From Larix kaempferi (taxonomy: Eukaryota; Streptophyta; Pinopsida; Pinales; Pinaceae): a DNA stretch of 64,000 nucleotides. This document shows, piece by piece, positions 36,289-47,291 of the stretch (positions within the stretch are counted from its first letter, which is position 1; every line of letters starts with the position of its first letter). Below the pieces are notes generated by a model. It had not been told where the DNA came from and did no database searches. It saw only the letters and a program-made list of their open reading frames with translations. Where the stretch lies: NCBI GenBank assembly GCA_027924585.1, contig BSBM01000068.1, positions 10,626,001 through 10,690,000 of the forward strand, in the 5' to 3' direction. The translations under genes and the position numbers were made by a program.

Positions 36289-37820
36289 TCACTTCTTCCT
36301 CGAAGTGTCATCAATCTGAAGAATGCCAAGCCTCTCTCTAAAGTATTCAAACTTCACTCTGGCTAGTGGCTTCATCAGCACATTTGCAATCTACTCATCC
36401 ATCACAATATACAGGAGCTTCACTGTTCCTCTCTGCACCATATCCCTGATATAGTGATATTTGATCTCAATGTGCTTCGACCTGTCGTGGAACACCGGGT
36501 TCTCAGATAGCTTCACACAACTCTGGTTGTCACAAAAGATACCAATAGTCTCCAGCGGGAGATCAAATAACTCTGACAGTAGCTTCCGAAGCCATACTGC
36601 CTCAAAACTAGCTGAACAGGCTGCAACATACTCTGCCTCGATTGTACTCAGTGCTACGCAGGACTGCTTCCTGCTAAACCAAGAGATCACACCTGATCCC
36701 ATATTGAAGCAGCACCCATATGTGCTCTTCCTATCTACAGCACTGCCTGTCCATTCTGAATCAACATAACCCTGCAGGTTAAACTTTTGATTCGCTTCAT
36801 ACTTGAGCCCATAATCAACTACACCCTTCAGGTACCTCAGAATATGCTTTACAGCAACTAGGTGAACACTCCTTGGATCTGTCAGGAACTGGCTCAATGT
36901 GTTCACTGCAAAGCAAATATCTGGTCTCGTGTTCTTCAGGTACATCGTGGACCCAGTCATCTGATACATAGAGACATCAACCAACTCAGATGAAGCATCA
37001 CATAGAAGCTTCAGGTTCGATGCCATAGGTGTGGCCATGGCCTTGCAATCCATCATCCCGAATCTCTTCAGGATATCCACTGTATACTTCCCTTGTCCAA
37101 GGAAGATCCCATCTGCACTCTGCGACACCTCCATACCTAGGAAATAGTGCATCATCCCCAAGTCCTTCATCTCGAACTCAGCTGCAAGCTTCCTCTTGGT
37201 ATCGACAATCAAACTATCATTACCTGTTACAAATAGATCATCCACATATAGAAGTAGTATCACTGGATTGCCTTCCTCAACCTCGTAATAAAGGTTGGAA
37301 TCTGCTTTGCTCTTGGTAAAGCCCAAACTGGATAGGAAACTGTCCATCATACCATACCAAGTCCTGGGAGCTTGCTTCAAGCCATACAAGGCCTTCTTTA
37401 GTCTTCACACATATGACTCCCTGTCATGTGTCTCAAAACCAAGTGGCTGCTGTACATACACTTCCTCTTCGACTACACCATTCAAGAAAGCTGTCTTGAA
37501 ATCCATCTGATGTATCTTCCATTTTATCACTGCAGCCAGAGCAAGTACTGATCTGATGGAAGTGTACCTGGCTACATGAGCACAAGTTTCTTCATAATCT
37601 ATTCCCTCTTTCTGAGAAAAGCCACGAGCTACAAATCTTGCTTTGTATTTCTCTATGCTTCCATCTGCAGCATGTTTGATCTTGTAGATCCATTTGGAAG
37701 TCACACCAGACTTCCCTTCAGGTCTTGGGACCGCATCCCGAACATCGTTCTTTATGATGGATGGATCATGGCATTCTTTCCGTATCCTAGGAACTTCAAT
37801 TTCTTCAATAGATAATTTTG
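36289..37820 (-). pseudogene. Copia reverse transcriptase and RNase H
   Basis: Minus-strand reading enters the RT at KNDVRDAVPRPEGKSG (about 37770), then TSKWIYKIKHAADGSIEKYK, QMDFKTAFLNG and [13 protein letters not shown]. The catalytic YVDDLF motif lies near 37240. RNase H follows with GYVDSEWTGS, ALSTIEAEYVAACS, FCDNQSCVKLSEN and KHIEIKYHYIRD, ending at DDTSRKK (stop at 36289). A TGA near 37402 sits where Cys is usual before RLKKALYG, and a TAG at 36391 replaces Gln in the QIADVL motif. RT copies the element RNA to cDNA and RNase H removes the RNA. The two stops make this copy inactive. Confidence 0.88.
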
Positions 37821-37824
37821 TTGC

Positions 37825-38395
37825 TTGAACAAATGTTGTAGTCCTTCTTTTGTTGGTGAAGGTATACGATATTTCCTACAAAATAAGTTAAATTGCACGA
37901 TTAGAAACATCTCATAATTTTCAGAACAAATTCTTTCACATGAAGAAATATGTCATACAGTCATGCAATTATTTAAGCCAATGCTTCAATATAACATTTA
38001 TCCATATCCTGTAACTTTCTAGATGCCTTCCAATCTCTACCAAAACATTGTTAAGAGTGTGCACATCTCCCAACATGTCAGCAAAGAGGTTTCATTCTAG
38101 ATAAGTAGCAATGGAATGTTGTACAGTGCCATAGGCCACTTACCCATCATATGCATATTAGTAGTATACTATTCATTAATGCAAATATGCAAAATACACA
38201 ACCTAAGTCTAGGAACATAAGTATATACATCATTGAACAGTATTATTTAATCAATCAAATATACAAGAAATGGAAATTCAAATACTTATCTTTGTTTGTT
38301 TATTGTCGGGTGGACTCCCTCTCAATATTTGCTTCCTTGCATGAACTGCTAGAGTGTGCTCCCTCTTGATCTTTGCTTCTTGGATTACCTGTCCT
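37825..38395 (-). other. Intron-bearing foreign segment between integrase and RT
   Basis: Here the copia should encode about 150 residues of integrase C-terminus and linker, but the reading departs right after WAEA (about 38400). On the minus strand an exon-like stretch (IKREHTLAVHARKQILRG) runs to about 38290. A 414-bp T-rich interval (37876-38289) ends TTATTTTGTAG, a good plant 3' splice site. A second exon-like stretch follows (RIPSPTKEGLQHLFKQQ in one frame). The 5' splice site would be CAAAG|ATAAGTATT, which departs from GT by one base. It looks like a captured fragment of a host gene that kept its intron. Identity unknown. Confidence 0.45.
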
Positions 38396-38764
38396 AGTTG
38401 CTTCTGCCCATAGATGTATAAGCAGATTCTGGTCATGCAGCATTGTCCGTGATACCTCCATGATTGTTCTATTCTTTCTTTCTGCAACTCCATTTTGTTG
38501 TGGATTGTAAGGAGCAGTTAACTCCCTCTTAATCCCTGAATCACTGCATAGCTTTTTGAAGTCACCTGAGGTGAATTCTCCACCATTGTCAGATCTGAAT
38601 TTTTTGATCTTCTTATCAGTTTGGTTCTCCATCAAGGTTTTTAATTCCTTGAACTTATCCAACACTTCATCTTTGTTCTTCAAGAAGTAAACCCAAGTCT
38701 TCCTAGAGAAGTCATCAATGAAAGAGACATAGTAAACATACCCACTTAAAGAGTTGGAAGACAT
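38300..38764 (-). pseudogene. Copia integrase core
   Basis: Continues the polyprotein one stop codon after the upstream ORF. The core DDE residues are visible: YVSFIDDFSRKTWVYFLKNK with the first Asp, FRSDNGGEF with the second, and QQNGVAERKNRTI with the Glu. Integrase inserts the cDNA into the genome. The frame departs from copia sequence after WAEA and ends in an unrelated segment. The upstream TAA lies at the end of KGIF, where Leu-Glu or similar is usual. Confidence 0.85.
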
Positions 38765-38791
38765 CGGGCCGCATACATCAGAGTGGATAAT

Positions 38792-40360
38792 TTAGAAGAT
38801 ACCTTTTGCCTTGCTTTCACTACTTGGAAATGGCTTCTTTATGTTCTTTCTTTTTGCACATCCTTTGCAAACATCTTCATGCTTGGTCTTAATTTCAAGA
38901 AGACCTTCTACAACCTTACTTGCAATTGGTAATGCTCTGTAGTGCATATGTGCAAGTCTTCTATGCCAAAATTCATTTGGCTCCATCGAATCATGAACCA
39001 TGGCATGTTCAGGTTTTCCTTTCAATTTATACAAGCCTCCCTCTTGCTCTCCAATCACCACTGCATCGTCAATAGTTTTACCCTTTGGCCACATTAGGAC
39101 TTGGCCATCTACAAATGCAACCCTCATACCTTTTGCATCTAATGCAGAGATGGAGAATAGATTCTTCTTGAGCCCAGGTACAAATAACACATCTTTCATC
39201 TTTAAGGACTTTCCATATTTTAGGTTGTAGGAGGCTTCCCCACTTCCTTTGATAGGGTAATGATAATCATCCCCAAGTTTCACCTTATGGGGTGATTCAT
39301 GTTCAGATAGGTTTACAAAAGATTCTTTAAACCCCGTCATGTGTTTGGAAGCACCACTGTCAATAAGCCAATCATTACAACCATGAGAAATAGTACCTAT
39401 GAGAGTAGAGATTAGAACATACTCTTCTTCGCTTGATGAATCATCGTCATCACTTTCTACTCTAGCCTTCTTCTTTGGAGGTTCATCATCTTCAGCAGCA
39501 TGAGCATGATACCCTCTTTTGCTTCCCTTCTTCTTGCTGTTGAAGTTGTTGTCCCTTTTGTTCTTGGGACATTCTGAAGCAAAGTGTCCCTTCTCATTAC
39601 ATTCGAAACATCGAACATGAGATGGATCTTTCTTCTTGTGATAAGGGTGAGAGTGTTTCTTGTTATGAGATTTCTCCCTCTTAACCTTACTTCCCTTGGT
39701 GTGAGCTGTGAGGACTTGATCTTCATTCTCCATCTTTTCTTCTCGTGCCACAAGCCTAGCTTCTTCTTTAGAGCATTCCTCCCACAGTCTACTGAAAGAG
39801 ATCAATTTCTTTCTTGCATAGATTCCTTGAATAAAGGAGTCCCATGACCTAGGTAGGCCATTCAAAGTGGTCATAACAACTTCACCATTGTCCACTACTT
39901 CATCCACAGCTTCAAGTTGTTCCTTGATCTGAGAGACCCTGGAGAAGTAAGATTGAATGGTCTCTCCACTCAACATCTTGACTCCTTTCAATTGATTCTG
40001 CAGAGTCATCTTCCGATTTATGTTCTTCCCTTCAAATAACTTGGTCAGGGAGTCAAACATCTCCTTGGGTGTCTTTAGAGATGACACATGTGGTATGAGA
40101 TGGTCTTTGATAGAATCAACAATGATTATCTTTTCCTTGACCAAGTTCTTCTTATGCAATACCTTAGCCTCTTCATCCTCTAGGATAGAGACCTCAGAGC
40201 TGATGTAGGAGTCCATTTCATTTTTTTCCAGGATTAACCCAATCCTATACTTCCAGGCTCGGAAGTTATCAGCCCCTTCAAGCTTATCCTCAAGATTGGT
40301 GTGGTGAGACATTTTGAAGAGTACTTCAAATGGAAATAGAAGAGATTTAGGTCTTACCAC
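38792..40360 (-). CDS. Copia gag-protease-integrase N-terminal ORF (522 codons)
   Basis: Gag most likely starts at the internal Met 17 (MSHHTNLEDKLEG, about 40312), by comparison with other copia Gag starts. A UBN2-type capsid region spans residues 17-210. A Lys/His-rich stretch covers 223-247. The CCHC zinc knuckle (CX2CX4HX4C) lies at 251-264. An acidic Ser tract covers 303-312. The protease motif WLIDSGASKHMTG is at 331-343, with the catalytic Asp intact. The pre-integrase HHCC module follows (FWHRRLAHMHYRAL, then CKGCAKRK). A TAA then ends the ORF before the integrase core, breaking the polyprotein. This is the best-preserved part of the element. Confidence 0.88.
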   Translation of the reverse strand: MVRPKSLLFPFEVLFKMSHHTNLEDKLEGADNFRAWKYRIGLILEKNEMDSYISSEVSILEDEEAKVLHKKNLVKEKIIIVDSIKDHLIPHVSSLKTPKEMFDSLTKLFEGKNINRKMTLQNQLKGVKMLSGETIQSYFSRVSQIKEQLEAVDEVVDNGEVVMTTLNGLPRSWDSFIQGIYARKKLISFSRLWEECSKEEARLVAREEKMENEDQVLTAHTKGSKVKREKSHNKKHSHPYHKKKDPSHVRCFECNEKGHFASECPKNKRDNNFNSKKKGSKRGYHAHAAEDDEPPKKKARVESDDDDSSSEEEYVLISTLIGTISHGCNDWLIDSGASKHMTGFKESFVNLSEHESPHKVKLGDDYHYPIKGSGEASYNLKYGKSLKMKDVLFVPGLKKNLFSISALDAKGMRVAFVDGQVLMWPKGKTIDDAVVIGEQEGGLYKLKGKPEHAMVHDSMEPNEFWHRRLAHMHYRALPIASKVVEGLLEIKTKHEDVCKGCAKRKNIKKPFPSSESKAKGIF

Positions 40361-40874
40361 TTGCTTTGCTGAGAATTGGATCTAGTCCTGGATTAGGGTT
40401 TGTCGGAAAAACCCTAAAAAGTTCAAAAAGTGAATTTCAACTTTCTGAAAGGATAGAAAGATGCACCTTGATGATCAGATCAGCTTGGTGTATTCATAAT
40501 ATGAGATATGCAAAGCTTCACCTTTCAGAAATTCCTTTTAGTCTTCCTGGGTTCACTAGGAGGACCCTGAATTAGGGTTTGGGTTTCCCGGAGATTTATC
40601 CAACCAAAAATCTCGATACAAAGCTCTAAACTTCGATTTTTTCAAGGCGATTCCAGCTATGTCTTCAGATTTCAAAAATTCCTATTTTTGTGGAAACCCT
40701 AATTTTTAGGGCCAAATCTGAAAATGCTCAAAATTGAATTATGATTGGACAGATAGATTCTCCTTGATGAGTAGAGTCAATCTACTATATTGCTTTTCCA
40801 AAATATGTGGAGAGAAACCCAATAAGCAAGACACCCTAGTCTCCGTCACTGCACAATGTCTTCTTCTCAGGTTA

Positions 40875-40886
40875 GCTCTGATACCA
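40875..40886 (-). other. Primer-binding site of family-A copia
   Basis: TGGTATCAGAGC on the minus strand, directly adjoining the 5' LTR end at 40887. Initiator Met tRNA type. Confidence 0.93.
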
Positions 40887-41457
40887 TGTTAAATTTTGAG
40901 CATTAATTCACAATACTCTAGGATCTTTACTGAGAGAATAACATGTAAAGTATATCAATCATAAAAAGCATGTTAATCATCACAAGAATCAAAAGCATGA
41001 GAGACAATATACATAGAGTTTCCATGGGGAAAACCCTAAGGTGAAAAACCCCACAACTTCCTCAAAGATAGATAGAGCGATAGCTCAACCAAAGTACAAG
41101 AGATCGACTCCTCTTAGCAGCTAATCCTCCTCCTCATATGTGCGCCACTTTCCGAGTGAAGGAAGTGTGAGTTCTGAAGTAATCCAAATAGAGATCTCCC
41201 GATCTCTATGTATACTTGTCCTATTTTCCCAATAACCTTATGGGGCCGACTTGTCTAGCTAGGTACAATAACTTCATATTACATTATATCGGGCCGAATC
41301 CTTACAAGGTTGTCTAATAACCCATCGGTAAGTTAACACACTTGCGACACTTGTCAATACAAATGACGACACTTTCGTATAGAGGAATAATACATCTCTA
41401 TAGGGGTACAATAAATATATAGATGAAATACATTCCAAAGTTACATATACATCAAAA
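40887..41457 (-). mobile_element. 5' LTR of family-A copia
   Basis: 571 bp. On the element strand the first bases read TTTTGATG instead of TGTTGATG in the 3' LTR, so the terminal TG is mutated to TT. The other end is intact (AAATTTAACA, then primer site). TCATC follows at 41458. Confidence 0.88.
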
Positions 41458-42431
41458 TCATCATCCCCATCACCATCACCATCATCATCATCAACATATT
41501 CATCTTCATCACCATCACCATCACCATCATCATCAACATATTCATCATCATCACCATCATCATCAACAACATCTTCATCATCATTGTCATCTCCCCCTTC
41601 CTCATCAACATCTCCATCATCATCATCATCATCATCATCTTCATCACCATCACCATCATCATCAACATCTCCATCATCATCATCACCGTGGTCATCTCCA
41701 TCATCATTATCATCTTCTTCATAATCATCATCATCATCATCTTCATCACCATCACCATCACCATCAACATATTCATCACCATCACCATCATCATCAACAA
41801 CAACATCTTCATCATCATTTTCATCTCCCCCTTCCTCATTAACATCTCCATCATCATCATCATCACCATCACCATCATCATCAACATCTTCATCATCATC
41901 ACCAGCATCTTCATCATCATTGTCATCTCCCCCTTCTTCATCAACATCTCCATCATCATCATCTTCTTCATCACCATCACCATCATCAATCAATGTCTTC
42001 ATCATCATCACCATTATCATCATCCTCAACATATTCATCATCATTGTCATCTCTAGGTTCCTCATCAACATCTACATCATCATCATATTCTTCATCATCA
42101 TCATCTTCATCACCATCACCAACACCATCATCATCAACATCTTCATCATCATCACCATCATCATCATCAACATCTCCACCACCACCATCATCATCATCAT
42201 CTTATATCCTCCTCTTCATCATCATTGACATCTCCCCCTTCCCCATCAACATATCCATCATCGTCATCTTCTTCATCACCATCATCATCATCTTCATCAC
42301 CATCACCATCATCATCAACATCTTCATCATCATCACCATCATCTTCATCTTCATCAACATCATCATCTTTATCATCTTCATATGCATCATATCATCTTCA
42401 TTGTCATCACCCTCCTCCTCCTCATCATCTT
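41458..42431. repeat. Triplet array segment d
   Basis: Last stretch of the copy-1 array, ending at CATCTTGTGCACTTATGCAC, the same phrase that ends the copy-2 array near 57610. With insertions removed the copy-1 array is about 3.4 kb. Confidence 0.9.
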
Positions 42432-42454
42432 GTGCACTTATGCACTTAGGGATT

Positions 42455-42775
42455 AATGTTTAGAAGAGGGTCTAAGAGCCTTTATGGGGGAGGGGCTCTA
42501 GGAACAAGGTAACAGAGAGACGGCAAGAGGGAGGGATAAAGGCATAAAGGGTTAGTGATTAAGGGAGAAGAAGGGAGAGAGTGCTCTAGGGAGGGATAAT
42601 GGCGAAGATAAAGAGAAGGTGGAGAGATGGAGAGTGGGGTGGTAGGGACATGGATGGAGTAAGGGAGAGAAAGAAACATGTAGGGAGGGATGTAGAGAGA
42701 ATGAGGGACATATATTTAGAAAGAGATAGGGGGTATCTAGGGATTATTGGGAGAGAGTTAGGGGGGTATTAAACC
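42455..42775 (+). repeat. Unit X copy 1, right polypurine block
   Basis: About 300 bases of G/A-rich plus strand (GGGGGAGGGGC, GAGGGATAAAGG and others), homologous to 57635-57945. It separates the triplet array from the right CpG tract. Confidence 0.75.
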
Positions 42776-42889
42776 ATACAAAAAATTTTCCCCACACTAA
42801 AAACATTTGCTTTGTATGTAACCATACAAAAAATTTGATTTCTTTTGATATTATTCGTTGCCCTGGTCGTGCACCTATCCTATTTATTG

Positions 42890-42980
42890 TGGTTAACCAT
42901 ATCGCATGCGTGTTTTGATTCTACATATTGCGTGCGCGTTTTGATTCTACATATCGCGTGCGCATTATGGAACTGTATAA
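42890..42980. repeat. Unit X copy 1, right CpG tract
   Basis: Three units of about 30 bp with CATATCGCATGCGTG, CATATTGCGTGCGCG and CATATCGCGTGCGCA, each followed by TTTTGATTCTA or similar. The third resembles the left-arm unit GCGTGCGCATTATG. It lies about 600 bases upstream of the gene. Confidence 0.75.
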
Positions 42981-43573
42981 ACAGTGGGCTGTCCCTGTCC
43001 GGGAGCAACTTTACTTTGTCCAAGCAAAAACGGGAACTCCAGTGATTTTTTGAATAGAGCAGAGCCCGCCATTGAAAATATTCACAATTTACACCATCTC
43101 CAACATTATTTTTGTTATGCAAGTGCAGCATTGAGGACATCTTTCATGGTTGCTCAATGTGGTGTTGGGTTATATGGCCATCTTTGAAGAATATAACCAA
43201 CAAGCTTGAAGAATCTCCAATTGAATAACACCAAAGATAAGGTCTTTGAAAGATTCATTTTTCCTATATTTGAGGAGCACAAAAGATAAGATATCAAGCT
43301 TCAATACCATTTCATGGTGATGGGGGATATACACAATTATACAAGAGAATCAACTTGAGGAACAATTTGCATTTTAACTTTCATTTGCGTATTATTGAAG
43401 AGCACCAAAGGTAAATTTTCTCATTCATCATTGTTTTGATGGGAAATATGAACAATTCAGAAGGAACATTGAAGCACCTTGAAGGATCTATAGTTCTAGA
43501 AAGCATTAAAGGTTTGAAAGCTTGTAATTGAGGAGCAACAAAAACAAACTACATTGAATTGATCATTGTGGTG

Positions 43574-45218
43574 ATGGAGAATGCACGTAACCGAGGAAAA
43601 AAACGGCAAGGAAGAAGAGACCTCAAGAAGCCATTGAAGAAGAGAAAGAAAAGAATAGACATGATGAATCAGAGGCTTTCTTTGGAAACTAATGCAAATC
43701 CAATTATAGAGGATATGACGGTTAATCCTTTTAATCCATGACAAGAAAAAAGGAAGCATTCACTAGAGGGACCTTCAATTTCCACAATAGTTGTTGAACA
43801 AGCACGCCATGGAAGTAATCAAGAAGAAAAACGTAGGGGCTCATTAGGGGATGTTTCAATTCCCACTTCAAGTCAAAGTGATAAGTTACCATCACAAGAT
43901 GAAGCTCATGAAGAAACACAAATTTGTTATCCAGATGTGGTTATACAAGTGATGAAGTCAGAGAGGAATTGGACATGGATCCTACTGTGGAAGAAGAAAA
44001 TGTTATCTGGACCATCGATGAGGATGTTGGAATTCCACCATCCAACTACCAGGAAGAGAATGAAGGACAGCAAGCTACTACTGAAATGCCAGAGCGTCTT
44101 GGTGATGCACTACATGGTAGAATTCCAACCCCCTTACCTCCATTAGCAAGCACACGTCGAAGAACTCCGAAGCGTATACAATTTGATGAAAGTCTTCTCA
44201 ATTCCAATGTAGGTACGCTATCTAAATGTAGTATTGCTTATCAAACTCAACAGATACTTGATAAATATTTTGTTTCTAAATGTGATGGGGATAAATGTAG
44301 ATTATTTTTATCATTGTTAAAATCTAGGGGCATGAATATTGTTAGGAAAAAGTTAGGGATAAATATGATAAAGAATTCTGAACCAAGTTCTCATATAGTT
44401 AAAAGCTTAGTAGATGCATTTGGTAAAATTGGTAAGAACACATGTTCAAAGGACCGCAATGCGGCTCATCGTGTGTTGTCACAAGCAATTGTAAATCATA
44501 ACACTAGGGTCCTTCGTTTTCTCAAGCCTACATCCAAACTAGTTAATTTGAATGTAAAAACTCTCTGTAGGTACTCTATTAGAAGAGAACATCTTGACAC
44601 AACCGATCAGACAGATTTTTGGGCCTTTATTGGTTGGTTGCCACGTCGTGACATGAAGCTAGTTGATGCAGTAAAGGGACTAGTGCAGAGTTTTTGGCAT
44701 GATCACACAAGGCCTTCTTCAAACCGGAAGGATGTACTAAAACTGAGAAGGGGTTCAAAGGATCGTGAACCACATAACAAGCATCTTCTTGATATAACAC
44801 AAACAAAACTATACAAGAAATTTAGGAATGAACATAGACAATTGAACTTGGGGCAAAGATCTTTTCAGAAATGTAATCCATGGTATGTTAGAATAAATAC
44901 TCTTCGTAACACTTGTTGTTGTAGATACCACATAGAATATGAATATTACTATGAAACATTTTTGTACATTCGTCATGTGTTGCATACTAACCATGTGCAT
45001 GATTGCTTCGTGACGATACCACTGACTTCATCAAGAGAGTTCATTCATAGCATCATGTGCAATAGGCCTGAGGAGCAAACATACTATGCAAAATCTTGTT
45101 TGGATGGAACATGCTCCAACTGTGCTGGAATGACATTATTGAGCCAATGTATGCACGAGAGTGGAGAAAGTGAATTTGGGAAAATGGTTACAGACATGAA
45201 AAGTTTCGAATATATCAG
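43574..45218 (+). pseudogene. Unit X gene, copy 1 (truncated pseudogene)
   Basis: Homologue of exon 1 of the gene at 58632-61984. The reading starts at MENARNRGKKRQGRRD, meets a TGA near 43739 where copy 2 has CGA, and loses one base near 43923 relative to copy 2. It then stays open through 45218. It includes TQQILDKYFVSKCDGDKCRL, the Cys-rich NTLRNTCCCRYHIEYEYYYE and KSCLDGTCSN. At 45219 a minus-strand gypsy LTR cuts it, so the residues beyond ORF 45218-45309 belong to the LTR. Exons 2 and 3 are absent. Function not known; see the copy-2 entry. Confidence 0.75.
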
Positions 45219-46097
45219 TGTTGACTCAGACCCATTTGATAAGGATTCCCATCGCTATGGACACCAACCCATCGTGATCTCCCTGAGAACCGGCCTAGGC
45301 GGGTTTTAACCCGTCTGGCAACACCTACGGAGCAGATGAGGTCTCACCTGAGGCGTTCAAGGGAGAGAGGCCGGAACCATGTTTTTGCCGAATGAAGGAG
45401 GATGTTTGCGGAACCAATGACTTAAACTTATTGCGACATTCAGAAGCAAATCTATGTATTTAACTTTGGAAACATTGTATCCATAGCATCATTAAACAGA
45501 AACATTCATCGCGACAAGTATGACAGTAAAGAATTAGTTGCAGCATCGAAAACATAGCATCATCCATGAATCGTAACATGCATTATCATAAAAGATACAC
45601 AGGAAATTTCACTAAATAGTTCCGTCATGTCATATTTCTTCAGCAAAAACCCTGATACAATATCTTCGTAAACCACAGATCTCACCAGTAACTCTTGATC
45701 TCAGATACAGACTCAAAGATGCACACATCCCACATCCATATTAATATGATCAAACACTTACAACTTATCTCTATATATAGGCTTGCACCTTTACAATGCT
45801 TGTCCACTTACTAACGACTTCCTAACCGACACTTTGGACAAATGACCCAAAATATAACTGACGCGGTCCAAATGACTCAAAAACCTGCATTCTACAGTAC
45901 AATTAACCCAAAATTACATCACATATGGTCCAAATGACCAAAAACCCGTAAACTGCGGTACAATTGACCCCCAAAATGCATAAAATAATCTTCTTTACGC
46001 CTAGCTCGCTGCCTTCCGCAATATACTCTGACTTGTCACAGCATCATAGATGCTACGATGTTACCTTACCAAACCGCCTGCCAACAGGACCCCAACA
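45219..46097 (-). mobile_element. 3' LTR of the minus-strand gypsy element
   Basis: 879 bp, TGTTG...CAACA, reverse-oriented homologue of 3852-4666. It inserts into exon 1 of the copy-1 unit-X gene. The bases just before it are ATCAG. The other side of the element is lost, so the target duplication cannot be tested. Confidence 0.82.
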
Positions 46098-47291
46098 CAA
46101 TCTTGTGGCTCGCCCTCAAGCCACGTCATCAAGACATAGTGTACTTTGTGGTCTTGACTGAACTTCGTTTCTGCAACTATTCTTGCTATCTGGATCGCGC
46201 TATGTGGTCCTACTCCTTCTGCTACACGAATCATCAACTTACTGTCATGTACTGCTCACTCGAAAGTGGTCATTCCCTGGCTTGTCGTTATGTACCATGC
46301 AAACTCATCCTCCAATCTCGAGGGATCGATTGCAGACGGAGGAGAAGTTTACGAATAGCGTCGAGGTGCAAAATAGGCCAGTGGTTCTAGCACATCTGTT
46401 TCGCACCGATAAGCACATACTACCGGGACCCGGGGGTTTCCACCCCCATCCTTTTTGTGGTCATAGGGACTATGAGGCTTCGAACTATCACAAATTGCCT
46501 AGACATCTCAGAAGAGACTTCATGCTTGTAACGCCTGGGTGTGCACGGCACGGCTTACTCCAGGTGCTCATGCACACTCGTCGTTTGGGCCCTCAGCACG
46601 CCGGGTGTGCTACCACACGAAATGAAGTGAATCATTTCCATAGCCACCTTGGAATACCTAACTTATCTAGATGAATTACCCTCTCGCAACATAACACCTC
46701 TCGATTGAAAATCCGCTGTGCTCTATTGTCCTCTGGTTCCTATATTTATACCTCGCGTTCGACCGGTCATCTGCCTCAGCAATCATTTACACCACCTGTC
46801 CACGTTAGATGCGAATCATATCCTTCTGCTATTTTGTGTGAGTATGAACCAGAATTCTGACGGGTGGCATGGAATCCATACTGCCACTAGTCTCCATTCA
46901 TGCCAAGTGTGCAAACCATCACCCCAGGTGTCATCGGCCATGCTACCACTGTGTTTACTCGTGCCAACCATGTGTGCCTCTAGCACAATCCGATTCGACG
47001 AACAATCATCCTCCCCAAAAGGAAAAAGTTCCATCTGCGAATGATTCGTAATGATTTCTGATTTGACCCAGTCGCGACCCTACTACTGTCGCGGACTACT
47101 CCTAACTTACGGCACAAGCCTCCCTTCTTGTGCATTCTCGCCTCTGTTGGTGTGCCATCCTGCCACCGATCAACCTGCATTTTTTTTTCTGATGCGACTC
47201 AGGCATCGCGCTGTTCCGAGCTCGACTGATAGGGCTTAAACCAACTACCGTTAATCAACTTTGGGAGCATCACTCCATCCAACTACTGCAA
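46098..47291 (-). other. Gypsy region between integrase and 3' LTR
   Basis: About 1.2 kb with fragmented frames. The end near the LTR (GGTCAAGACCAC, GACGTGGCTTGAGGGCGAGC) matches the lead-in to the LTR at 3852, but the rest does not match the coiled-coil ORF at 2220-3851 by eye. A CCCGGGACCCGGG-like phrase is present near 46430. No confident product. Confidence 0.45.

Larger units (their letters stand above)
34226..41457 (-). mobile_element. Family-A Ty1/copia element, full length but decayed
   Basis: Minus-strand element: 5' LTR 40887-41457, primer site 40875-40886, gag-protease-integrase start 38792-40360, integrase 38300-38764, RT/RNase H 36289-37820, repeat-rich 3' region 34806-36288, 3' LTR 34226-34805. 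TCATC flanks both ends (34221-34225, 41458-41462), though in a triplet array a 5-base match alone is weak. Gene order (IN before RT) is that of Ty1/copia. Stops interrupt the polyprotein in at least three places and a 0.5-kb foreign-looking segment replaces the IN-RT linker, so it cannot make a complete polyprotein. Confidence 0.9.

Noticed and set aside
45219-45309. C-terminal 30 residues of the 461-codon ORF at 43924-45309
   Set aside because: They are translated from the gypsy LTR that truncates the gene, not from the unit X gene.
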